Shown here one piece after another: positions 15,094-23,800 of a stretch of 51,636 bases of DNA. The translations under genes and the position numbers were made by a program. Positions within the stretch are counted from its first letter, which is position 1. Every line of letters begins with the position of its first letter. The notes beneath the pieces were generated by a model. The model was given only the letters and a program-made list of their open reading frames with translations. It was not told the DNA's origin and searched no databases. This DNA is from Oscillospiraceae bacterium (lineage in GTDB: Bacteria > Bacillota > Clostridia > Oscillospirales > Ruminococcaceae), in NCBI GenBank assembly GCA_016295145.1, contig JAEDLR010000006.1:1-51636 (forward strand), given 5' to 3'.

Positions 15094-16275
15094 TCAGCCA
15101 ATCACACGAACGCGGATCACGCCTTCGACATTCTTCATTTCAGCAGCCAGATCGCCCTTGAGATCGCCGGTTACATCAATCATGGTGTAAGCGTAATCCT
15201 TACGGCTTGCATTTACCATGTTCTCGATGTTGCCGCCTGCATTGCTGACCATAGCCGTCAGACCTGCAACCACATTCATGATATTCTTGTGCAGGATGCA
15301 GAACTTCTTGCCGACAGCCTTCATCTCAGCATTCGGGAAGTTCACACTATTGCGGATATTGCCGTTCTCCAGATAATCCACCAGCTCGTTTGCAGCCATC
15401 ACGGCACAGTTGTCCTCAGCTTCTTCAGTAGATGCGCCCAGATGAGGAATTGCAATTGCACCCTCCATGTTAGCAGTTTTTGCGTTGGGGAAGTCGGTAA
15501 CATACTTGCGCACCTTACCGGACTTCAAGGCAGCTTCCATTGCATCATCATCCACCAAGAGATCACGGGCAAAGTTCAGGATTACAACGCCGTCCTTCAT
15601 CATTGCAATGGTTTCAGCATTGATCATCTTCTTTGTGTTGATATTGGGATCGGCATTCTCGATCAGCGGAGTGTGCACAGAGATGAAATCGCACTCACGG
15701 AAGATCTCCTCCCGGGACTTGACATGGTGAATGGTACGGGACAGATTCCATGCAGCATCCACGGAGATATAGGGATCGCAACCGTAAACTTCCATGCCCA
15801 GATGTGTTGCAGCATTACCCAGAGGGCCGCCGATTGCGCCCAGGCCGATGATACCCAGCTTCTTGCCCTTCAGCTCGGTACCGGCAAACTTGGACTTGCC
15901 TTTTTCAACCATCTTGGCAACGGTCTCCTCGCCCTTAATGGTCTGCACCCACTGTATACCGCCAATGATATCACGGGAAGCCAGCAGCATACCGGCAATT
16001 GCCAGTTCCTTAACGCCGTTTGCATTTGCGCCGGGAGTATTGAACACCACAATACCCTCTTCTGCGCAGCGGTCAACGGGGATATTATTTACGCCCGCAC
16101 CGGCTCTTGCAATTGCAAGCAAATTATTCCCGAAGGTCATCTCATGCATAACAGCGGAACGAACGAGAACGGCATCGGGATTCTCGCAGGTATCGGCAAC
16201 CTGATAGTTCGCATCAAGCTGTGCCAGACCAACGGGAGAAATCTTATTCAATGTCTGAATCTGAAACATTTTCAT
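15094..16275 (-). CDS. serA: D-3-phosphoglycerate dehydrogenase
   Basis: ATG 16275 is 5 bases from GAAAGG; 393 residues. The N-terminal substrate domain is followed by an NAD Rossmann fold (KLGIIGLGAIGGPLGNAA), the catalytic His in IPHLGAST, and a C-terminal ACT domain (about residues 320-393, VVAGLTAMVSNAGGNIENM). It oxidises 3-phosphoglycerate, the first step of serine synthesis; the ACT domain suggests feedback control by serine. It is the last gene of the serC operon and ends at a strong terminator. Confidence 0.96.
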   Translation of the reverse strand: MKMFQIQTLNKISPVGLAQLDANYQVADTCENPDAVLVRSAVMHEMTFGNNLLAIARAGAGVNNIPVDRCAEEGIVVFNTPGANANGVKELAIAGMLLASRDIIGGIQWVQTIKGEETVAKMVEKGKSKFAGTELKGKKLGIIGLGAIGGPLGNAATHLGMEVYGCDPYISVDAAWNLSRTIHHVKSREEIFRECDFISVHTPLIENADPNINTKKMINAETIAMMKDGVVILNFARDLLVDDDAMEAALKSGKVRKYVTDFPNAKTANMEGAIAIPHLGASTEEAEDNCAVMAANELVDYLENGNIRNSVNFPNAEMKAVGKKFCILHKNIMNVVAGLTAMVSNAGGNIENMVNASRKDYAYTMIDVTGDLKGDLAAEMKNVEGVIRVRVIG

Positions 16276-16300
16276 ACATTCCTTTCAATCAAAATAGGGA

Positions 16301-16747
16301 TCAAATCAAGAGCAGGCAAGCTACGATAATGGCATCCACGGAAGCAAGCGCGATGCCGATCACAAGAGGCACGCTGAATTTCACGACGGTCTCTGCCATC
16401 GGGTGATTCACAAGATAAACTTCTTTAGGGGAATCACCAAAAAATGTCACATCCACTCGCCCACCGACTGCAAATTCGGGAAACTGTTTGATGATTTCTG
16501 GCAAAACCTTTGTATACAGCTTCACATCCTGCGTAGAGCCATCAGATAAGGTCACATTGACCACGGGATGCACAAAACCGCCGATTGCAGAAACTGCTCT
16601 TACGAACAGAGTGACATTATTCACGCTTTGGTATCCCACCACTTTGGCTTCACAAAATTGCTTTTTACTGTATACATTCTTATGCTCCCATATGCCGTAG
16701 GCGATGCACGCTACGGCGAACAGAGCAATGACAATCATCAAAAACAT
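16301..16747 (-). CDS. DUF3592-like two-helix membrane protein
   Basis: The 148-residue product has a membrane helix at the N-terminus (MFLMIVIALFAVACIAYGIW) and another at the C-terminus (about residues 122-146), with a beta-rich part between them (AKVVGYQSVN, VVNVTLSDGST, GGRVDVTFFGDSP). This is the DUF3592 layout. The function is unknown. It sits inside the serine operon, 6 bases after serC and 25 before serA, which is an odd place for a membrane protein. Confidence 0.75.
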   Translation of the reverse strand: MFLMIVIALFAVACIAYGIWEHKNVYSKKQFCEAKVVGYQSVNNVTLFVRAVSAIGGFVHPVVNVTLSDGSTQDVKLYTKVLPEIIKQFPEFAVGGRVDVTFFGDSPKEVYLVNHPMAETVVKFSVPLVIGIALASVDAIIVACLLLI

Positions 16748-16753
16748 ATGGGA

Positions 16754-17839
16754 TTAGGAGTTCTCTTCTTCAAACTTCTGCATGAAAGCAACCAGCTTCT
16801 CAACACCCTCGATGGGCATTGCGTTGTAGATGGATGCTCTCATACCGCCGACAGTACGGTGACCCTTGAGGTTCTCGAAGCCGGCAGCCTTTGCCTCAGC
16901 AACGAACTTCTTATCCAGTTCTTCGTTGCCGGTAACGAAGGGAACATTCATCAGCGAACGGTCTTCCTTGCGAACAGTGCCCTTGAACATCTTGCTCTGG
17001 TCAAGGAAATCGTACAGGATTGCAGCCTTTTTCTCGTTGAGTGCCTTCATGGCCTCCAGACCGCCCATCTTCTTCAGCCACTTGAACACCTTGCCGCAGA
17101 TGTAGATGCCGTAGCAAGGCGGCGTATTGTACATAGAACCGTTGTCGGCAGCGATCTTCCACTGCAGCATGGTAGGCGTATTTTCCACATAGGGTGTCTC
17201 AGGGATCAGATCCTCACGAATGATTGCGATCACAACACCTGCGGGGCCGATATTCTTCTGCACACCGCCGTAGATGACACCGTACTTGGAAACATCAATG
17301 GGTTCGGACAGGAAGCAGGAAGATACATCTGCTACCAGCTCATGTCCCTTGGTATTGGGTAGCGCATGATATACAGTACCGTAGATGGTGTTGTTCTGGC
17401 AGATGTAAACATAGTCTGCATCCTCGGGAATATCGAGGTCAGAACAATCGGGAATGTAGGAGAAGGTCTTGTCGGCAGAAGAAGCGACTGCAACTGCCTC
17501 GCCGTACTTCTGAGCCTCCTGATATGCCTTCTTTGCCCATTGACCGGTAATGATATAAGCTGCTTTTCCGTTCTTCATCAGATTCATGGGCACCGCAGCA
17601 AACTGCTGAGAAGCGCCGCCCTGAAGGAACAGTACCTTATAGTTGTCGGGAATGTTCATCAGATCGCGAAGATCCTGCTCAGCCTCATCAATGATCTGCT
17701 GGAACATCTTTGAGCGATGGCTCATCTCCATAACGGACATACCGCAGCCACGGTAATCGAGCATCTCCTCTGCTGCTTCTTTCAGGACTTCTTCGGGCAG
17801 AACAGCAGGACCTGCGCTGAAATTGTACACTCTGCTCAT
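16754..17839 (-). CDS. serC: Phosphoserine aminotransferase
   Basis: ATG 17839 follows GGAGG with an 8-base spacer; 361 residues. Family landmarks are YNFSAGPAVLPEEVL, FLQGGASQQFAAVPMNL, the PLP-binding Lys in YGGVQKNIGPAG, NTPPCYGIYI and GHRTVGGMRASIYNAM. It converts 3-phosphohydroxypyruvate and glutamate to phosphoserine, the second step of serine synthesis, using the product of SerA encoded two genes downstream. No serB is seen in the window. Confidence 0.97.
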   Translation of the reverse strand: MSRVYNFSAGPAVLPEEVLKEAAEEMLDYRGCGMSVMEMSHRSKMFQQIIDEAEQDLRDLMNIPDNYKVLFLQGGASQQFAAVPMNLMKNGKAAYIITGQWAKKAYQEAQKYGEAVAVASSADKTFSYIPDCSDLDIPEDADYVYICQNNTIYGTVYHALPNTKGHELVADVSSCFLSEPIDVSKYGVIYGGVQKNIGPAGVVIAIIREDLIPETPYVENTPTMLQWKIAADNGSMYNTPPCYGIYICGKVFKWLKKMGGLEAMKALNEKKAAILYDFLDQSKMFKGTVRKEDRSLMNVPFVTGNEELDKKFVAEAKAAGFENLKGHRTVGGMRASIYNAMPIEGVEKLVAFMQKFEEENS

Positions 17840-17932
17840 TGTTAAAACCTCCATTAAATTGGTCTTTTCGACTTTTGCGCTTAGATGTCAGCTTCGGCAT
17901 CACATTGCTGTAGCTATTGCATCCTACCATAT

Positions 17933-17961
17933 AGTATACAATTTTTTCCGCAAAATGTCAA
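17933..17961 (-). promoter_or_regulatory. Promoter of the serine operon
   Basis: Minus strand TTGACA (17961-17956), 17-base spacer, TATACT (17938-17933). The roughly 85-base leader shows no T-box or other known riboswitch. Confidence 0.85.
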
Positions 17962-18008
17962 GTACAAAACCACCTGTTTGTGAAAAAAATAACAACCATT
18001 TCATTCCG

Positions 18009-18668
18009 TTATTTGTCGCTATTGCTATTTTGTGCTGGAATATGCTGTAAACGGCGCACTTCAGCCTCTTTCAGACTGTTTGGGCAGCCACAGTAATCCT
18101 GTCGGTACAGCCCGTAGCTATGTGAAAGCGCGACGGATCTGGCATATCCGCCTTGCTTTTTAAAATCAGAGGGCAGAAAGGGAATCCCCCACTCCCCTGC
18201 AAGCAACTCGCCGCATTCATTGATGTACGAAGCATTTTTATGTGGGCTGACGGAAAGTGTTGTTGTAAAATAATCACAGTGATATTGCAGTGCCGCCTGT
18301 GCTGCATCATTCATGCGTTGGGCGATGCAACGACGGCAACGCTCACCGCCCTCCGGGGTGTTGATGGCATCCCCTACCGCCTGCAAATACTGTTGAAAAT
18401 CGTAGGGCGGCACCACGAGTGTGATGGGATGCACAGGATTTAGCTGTGCAAGAAGCTGTTTCTGTGTTTCCAGGCGGCGGTCAAACTCTGCCTGCGGTGC
18501 AATGCAAGGATTATAATAATACAAGAGAATCTCAAAATGCGGTGTCAGAGATTCCAGTACGGCAGTGCTGCACGGTCCACAGCAGCTATGCAGCAAAAGC
18601 TTTGGCGGCGGATTCTTAGGTAGTTTATATAGAATGCTTTGCATCTCCATGTGATATTGGCGTTTCAT
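18009..18668 (-). CDS. queH: Epoxyqueuosine reductase QueH
   Basis: ATG 18668 follows GGGGAG with a 5-base spacer; 219 residues. Hallmarks are HSCCGPCSTAVLE near the N-terminus, CIAQRM in the middle with HCDYFTTTLSVSPHKN, and DYCGCPNS near the C-terminus. The paired cysteines bind iron-sulfur and metal. QueH (formerly DUF208) carries out the last step of queuosine synthesis in tRNA anticodons and replaces the cobalamin-dependent QueG. It lies downstream of the fakA terminator and probably has its own promoter, which I cannot place. Confidence 0.93.
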   Translation of the reverse strand: MKRQYHMEMQSILYKLPKNPPPKLLLHSCCGPCSTAVLESLTPHFEILLYYYNPCIAPQAEFDRRLETQKQLLAQLNPVHPITLVVPPYDFQQYLQAVGDAINTPEGGERCRRCIAQRMNDAAQAALQYHCDYFTTTLSVSPHKNASYINECGELLAGEWGIPFLPSDFKKQGGYARSVALSHSYGLYRQDYCGCPNSLKEAEVRRLQHIPAQNSNSDK

Positions 18669-18687
18669 AAACACTCCCCTACTGTAT

Positions 18688-18714
18688 AAAAAAGGGCGGT
18701 CAGACCGCCCTTTT
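18688..18714 (-). terminator. Terminator of the asp23-fakA operon
   Basis: AAAAGGGCGGT and ACCGCCCTTTT pair around a 3-base loop; the minus strand then reads six T. It lies 4 bases past the fakA stop. Confidence 0.9.
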
Positions 18715-18717
18715 GGA

Positions 18718-20376
18718 TTATTCCACAGAAATCAGATAGTAGTACACGGGCTGACCGCCATTGATCAAGGTCAATTCAATGCGGCTATTGAGTTTTGCGC
18801 TCAGCATTTCTTTCAATTGCTGCGACTGCTCCTCGGTCACATCTGCGCCATAAATCACGGTGACATAGCTTGTGTCACTCTTGACCAATTTTTTGGTCAG
18901 TTTATAGGCTGCCTTGTTCACATCTTTTTCGGTAAACGAAAGCTTGCCGTTATCCAGTGCCAGTACTTCATCCTTGCGAATCGGCTTGCCGTCCAGCTCA
19001 GAATCACGGGCGGCAAAGGTAACAGAGCCCGTAGAAACCGCCTCGGCTGCTTTTGTCATCGCAACACGGTTTTCGGAAAGCGGTGAAAACTCATCATATG
19101 CAAGCATGGCTGCAATGCCCTGCGGGATCGTTCTCGTCTGTAATACGCAAACATTGCGGTTTGCGAGATTCACAGCCTGCTCAGCAGCCATAATGATATT
19201 CTTGTTGTTTGGCAGAACAAAAACGGTCTTTGCAGGGGTGGCATGAATCGCACGGAGAATATCATCGGTAGAGGGGTTCATGGTCTGACCGCCACGCACT
19301 ACCTGATCCACGCCAAGGTCAATAAAGGTGCGCTCCAGACCGGCACCGGCAGCCACAGCAACAAAGCCGAAATCCTTGGTTGGCTCAACGGGAACAAACT
19401 CCTGCTGCTTTGCAATGGCAGCCTCTTTCACCTTGCCTGCGTGCTGGATTTTCATATTCTCAATTTTGGGCTTGGGGTCATTGATGAAGCTGCCGAATTC
19501 CAGTGCCTTGGTAATTGCCTTGCCGGGATGATCGGTGTGCACATGAACCTTAATGATCTCATCATCGTCTACAACGACAACACAGTCACCGATGGTTTCC
19601 AAGTAGGCTCTCAGCTTGGCAGAGTCAGCGGAAGGATCATGCTTTTCTACGATATATTCGGTGCAATAGGTAAAGTTTATTTCTTCATCATACTGTGCAA
19701 CGGCAGAAGTAAAATCAACAGCAGGATCAACGGTAGCAGCGCGCTCGGTTTCCTCATTGGGCAGAGCCTCACCGCGCAGTGATGCGAGCATGCCCTCCAG
19801 GATGATACAGAAGCCCTGGCCGCCGGCATCTACAACATTTGCCTTTTTCAGTGCAGGCAGCATTTCTGTGGTCTGCTTGAGCACATCATTTGCCTCATCG
19901 CAAACGCCCTGCAAGAAATCGACCATGGACAGATCTTTTTTTGCAAGCTCCTGCGCTTTGTTCGCTGCCATGCGCGACACGGTCAGAATCGTGCCCTCCG
20001 TAGGCTTCATGACAGCCTTGTATGCGCCTGCAACGCCCAGTTCCAGTGCATTGGCGAAATCAGCGTTGCCTGCCTCCTTCATTCCTGCCAGACCCTTGGA
20101 AAAACCACGGAACAGCAGCGACAAAATGACACCGGAATTTCCTCTTGCGCCGCGCAGCATAGCGGATGCTGCGGTGTCGGCAACCTGAGATACAGTGACA
20201 TCCTTGGGCAACAGTTCCAGCTCACGCTTTGCTGCCGAGATGGTCATGGACATATTGGTACCTGTATCGCCGTCGGGAACAGGATAAACATTCAGTTCAT
20301 CCACTGCACGCCTTTGGTTGGTAATGACAATGGCGCCATGGATCATTGCGAGCTTCAATTGGTTTCCATTCATCAC
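18718..20376 (-). CDS. fakA: DAK2 domain fatty acid kinase subunit (FakA/YloV)
   Basis: GTG 20376 is 10 bases from GGAGG (the next codon is ATG). The 552 residues start with a DAK2 kinase domain: NELNVYPVPDGDTGTNMSMT with the metal-binding aspartates, RGARGNSGVILSLLFRGF, and VVDAGGQGFCIILEGM. A middle domain and a DegV-like C-terminal domain follow (YCTEYIVE, VHVHTDHPGKAI, DQVVRGGQTMNPSTDD). FakA phosphorylates fatty acids held by DegV/FakB proteins; one such protein is encoded at 3976-4824. The pairing with an upstream Asp23 gene is the usual arrangement in Firmicutes. Confidence 0.94.
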   Translation of the reverse strand: MMNGNQLKLAMIHGAIVITNQRRAVDELNVYPVPDGDTGTNMSMTISAAKRELELLPKDVTVSQVADTAASAMLRGARGNSGVILSLLFRGFSKGLAGMKEAGNADFANALELGVAGAYKAVMKPTEGTILTVSRMAANKAQELAKKDLSMVDFLQGVCDEANDVLKQTTEMLPALKKANVVDAGGQGFCIILEGMLASLRGEALPNEETERAATVDPAVDFTSAVAQYDEEINFTYCTEYIVEKHDPSADSAKLRAYLETIGDCVVVVDDDEIIKVHVHTDHPGKAITKALEFGSFINDPKPKIENMKIQHAGKVKEAAIAKQQEFVPVEPTKDFGFVAVAAGAGLERTFIDLGVDQVVRGGQTMNPSTDDILRAIHATPAKTVFVLPNNKNIIMAAEQAVNLANRNVCVLQTRTIPQGIAAMLAYDEFSPLSENRVAMTKAAEAVSTGSVTFAARDSELDGKPIRKDEVLALDNGKLSFTEKDVNKAAYKLTKKLVKSDTSYVTVIYGADVTEEQSQQLKEMLSAKLNSRIELTLINGGQPVYYYLISVE

Positions 20377-20397
20377 TTAACTTAAGCCTCCAAATCG

Positions 20398-20745
20398 TTA
20401 TACACAGATGCCATCAACATAAACATTGATTTGTGCGGGTTGAATACCGGTGGATTCCTCCACAGCGTAACGCACCTTGTTGCGGATACTATCAGTAATT
20501 GCAGCAATATTTGCGCCGATACCCGTGACAATGTGCAGGTCGATCACAAGCATATTGTTACGAGAACGAAGCTGTATGCCACGGCGGATATCACCGGGAA
20601 ACAGTTTGGTGGCAACGGTTTCCAGCAGCGAGGACTCATGCAGATCGGCAACACCGAAACAGGAAGTAACGGTATGTTCAATTACCGTATACAGGTAGTT
20701 CTTGGAAACGCGGATACTGCCAAGATGGTTTTCAATTACGATCAT
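20398..20745 (-). CDS. Asp23/Gls24 family protein (YloU-like)
   Basis: ATG 20745 is 6 bases from AAAGGAG; 115 residues, the usual length. The Asp23 fold pattern is clear: LGSIRVSKNYLYTVIEHTV, VIDLHIVTGIGANIAAI, and ESTGIQPAQINVYVDGICV. These small proteins are linked to envelope or stress functions; the exact role of the YloU branch is unclear. The fakA gene follows 21 bases later on the same transcript. Confidence 0.93.
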   Translation of the reverse strand: MIVIENHLGSIRVSKNYLYTVIEHTVTSCFGVADLHESSLLETVATKLFPGDIRRGIQLRSRNNMLVIDLHIVTGIGANIAAITDSIRNKVRYAVEESTGIQPAQINVYVDGICV

Positions 20746-20778
20746 ACGAATCTCCTTTCGAGAAATTCCATAACGATT

Positions 20779-20807
20779 ATTATAGCACAAAGCGATAAAA
20801 AATACAA
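20779..20807 (-). promoter_or_regulatory. Promoter of asp23-fakA
   Basis: Minus strand TTGTAT (20807-20802), 17-base spacer, TATAAT (20784-20779), about 33 bases before the asp23 start and just past the stop of the large LRR gene. Confidence 0.75.
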
Positions 20808-20822
20808 GTGTTTCTCTAAAAT

Positions 20823-23800
20823 TCATTCATTCTCTGTAAGCTCGATCATCACATTCGGGAAATTTGTGCGAATTACTGATTCCAGATGCACAGGGGCGAT
20901 GACATGGGACAGTGCCAAACAGCCCTCAAAGGCATCATCGGCAAGCTCGGTGACAGAGGCAGAAATGGTAACGGATTCCAGTGCGGTACAGTCCGCAAAT
21001 GCACCGGATGCGATCCTTGTGAGTGTTTTAGGCAGAATCACGGTTTTCAGTTCTTCCAAGCCGGCACAAGCACCCGCACGAATTTCCAGATACCCCTCAG
21101 GAATCACCAATTCCTCCTCACCATGATACATTGCATTTCGGATTTTTGCTGTAAAGCGCCCGTCTCCGATGATTTTCGGTGGCTCTTTCGTCCATGTATA
21201 GGTCACATTGTCCCCAAATGCTGCAAGAATCTGTTCCTGCATTGTTTCAGGGGCGGTTACAGCAGCAATGGCGTCGCAGCCCTCAAAGGCATCATCTTCA
21301 ATGCTTTGGAGAGAAAGCGGCAACACGACAATTTGCAATGCCGTACAATCTGCAAAGGCACCGCTTGCAATGCGTTCTACGGTTTCGCTGACGCTCACAA
21401 CACGGAGATCTTCAAGGGCAGCACAGGCACCTGCACGAATTTCGCGGTAACCATCCGGCATGATCCATTCTGCCTCCCCTTTATAGATACGGCGGCATTC
21501 CTTGGCAGTCAGTCTGCCGTCTGCCGGAATCTGTGCCGGGGGTTCTGCAGCAGTTACATTGTCAGCGGCGTTCGACGGTGCTGTGTCAACAGCAGCAGTT
21601 GCATCTCCCGTTTCCGGTTCTGCAAACAGCGCTTCAGCAAGAGCAGCAACCGTGGCGTTACCGGTTAAATCAGCATCGGACGCGGTATCATCGGGCTGCG
21701 TTTCTTTCACTTCCTTGGCTTCATCCATCACGGCATCCGTGGCACTGGTATCTTCAAAGAGATTTGCTGCAACTGTTTCAACCGATGCATCGCCCGTGAT
21801 TTCCACTGTATGAGGTGCAGATTCTATGGATTCGGCATCCGTATGGTTCACCTGTTTATCAGTGACTGTAGATGCATTTCCAGTTTCATCGCTCTGGAAT
21901 AGAATGGCAGCAACGGCATTTATGGCTTCATCCTCAACGGTTTCGATGGCATCGGGTACAGATGTGACTGCATCGGATTCAGCGTCTGCGGTATGCTTCG
22001 GTTCCTCCGCAAGCGTTACATCATCGGTGTTGGTTGCATCGGCAGAGACTGCTTCATCGTACGTTGCGTCTGCCTGCATTTCGGGTGCTGCGTTGGCGTC
22101 CCCGTCGGATGCATCCGGTGCAGCATTCTGCTGGTCTGTGGCATTCATACTTGCAAACAAGGCATCAGCAAGAGCAGAAAGTGGGTCATCGGGGAAAGCA
22201 TCATCGGCAGTATCAACCGGTTGATGGACTGGGCTTTCGGTGGATGAGACACTTTCCTCTTCGCTTGCAACGGCAACGGGAGCCGCTTCATCTTCCATTG
22301 TTTCGGCAGAAGGTTCGGTGATGTCCTCGAAGTCCTCCGCATCGCTTGATACAACAGAATCCGTTTCCGTTTCGGATACCGAGATAACTTCCTCTGCGGT
22401 ATCGGCAACAGATGCACCGTCAGGGGTATTTTCTTTTGCAGTGTGATCTTCAAGCATCGGTGCAGCGTTTGTTGCAGCATCAAGCATATGGGATTCATCT
22501 GCCTGCTCAAGAGTTTCTTCGGAGAGCATGGAAGCCTCAATGGGTGCGTCATAATCAGCATCCACCGCCTGATGAACCGGAACATCCTGCTCATCATATG
22601 GGGTGAGCATTTCAGCGGCAGCCGGTCTGGCGTTCTGCATGATATCGGAATAATCCATGACAACGGAAGGTCTTGCAGCGTCATCAAAATCCTCACACCA
22701 CTGAATTTTCAGATGGGGACAATCACGGCGCAGTTCTTCCTCCCGGTCGGCAAAAGAACGCGGCAACACGATGGTTTCCAGACGCATACAACCCATAAAT
22801 GGATTGGAGCCGAGAAACCGCAGCGTAGATGGCAAAACCACTCTGCGAAGGTTATGACAATTGACAAATGCGTGCGGTTCAACTGCCAGCAGACCCTCAG
22901 CGCAGACAACCTCTTCGAGATGCTCCTGCTCGGCGAATGCGTGGTATCCGATGATGCGTGCTGTGGGCGGCAATTGCAGGCGATGCAGGTGCGTCATACC
23001 CGCGATGCCGTGGTAAACATAGGACGCGATCACCATATACCCTATAGGCACGGTCATAACGCCATCTTTCACTGAGAAATCCGAGATATCATTTGCAGTC
23101 AGCACCCATGGGCAATCATGCAGCACCTGGCGGACACGCACCGCTCGGCTTCCTCCGATATTCAGCAGTACCTGCGGATAATTCATAAACAGTACGGCGG
23201 CGGAATCCCGGTCAAACTCATCAGGCAGGAACACATCGCGCACCATGGAAAGACCGTAGAACGAAGCGTACTCGAAGGTACGGATCGCTCTGGGGATCGT
23301 CAGTGTAAGCAAACGGTCATTGTGCCCGAATGCATAGCTGCAAAGGCGCACTACCCCAAGGGGTATTTCAAACTTGGTCTGATTTGCCATATCGGATAGT
23401 GCCAATGGCCCGACATAGGGACGGGTGCGCAGCAATGCAATACGGTCGGCAAAGGTGCTGCACTCCGCTGCGGCTTCCTTGGTGAAGATACGGTGGGAAG
23501 GCAGCGGCTCCATAGACGGCTCCAGAATATCACAGAACGCAGCGGGCGGCTGGTTGCGGAAGGTATCCTGCATATCTTCTGTCCACATAATGTTTGACTT
23601 CACCGGGCCGTCCAGAATGCGCCTCAGATCATTTTCAAAGCGTTTGGGCAATGTCAGTCCGGTCAGTGCCGTACATCCTGAAAGGGCACAGTCACCGATT
23701 TCCTGTACGCTGGTCGGAATACGCAAGGAACAAAGAGAATCACAGTTGGAGAATGTATTTTCATAAATGGCCGTCAGGTGTTTCGGCAAACGGATCTGTT

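Noticed and set aside
15073..16329. A 418-codon open frame on the plus strand
   Set aside because: It is fully antisense to serA, whose product has all family motifs; the antisense frame gives a His/Cys/Ile-rich product with no domain and no ribosome site.
17840..17932. A T-box or riboswitch in the serC leader
   Set aside because: The leader is under 100 bases, has no conserved T-box sequence and no terminator hairpin before the start.
22443..23075. A 210-codon plus-strand frame in the LRR region
   Set aside because: Antisense to the LRR gene, His/Arg/Gln-rich, no domain and no ribosome site.
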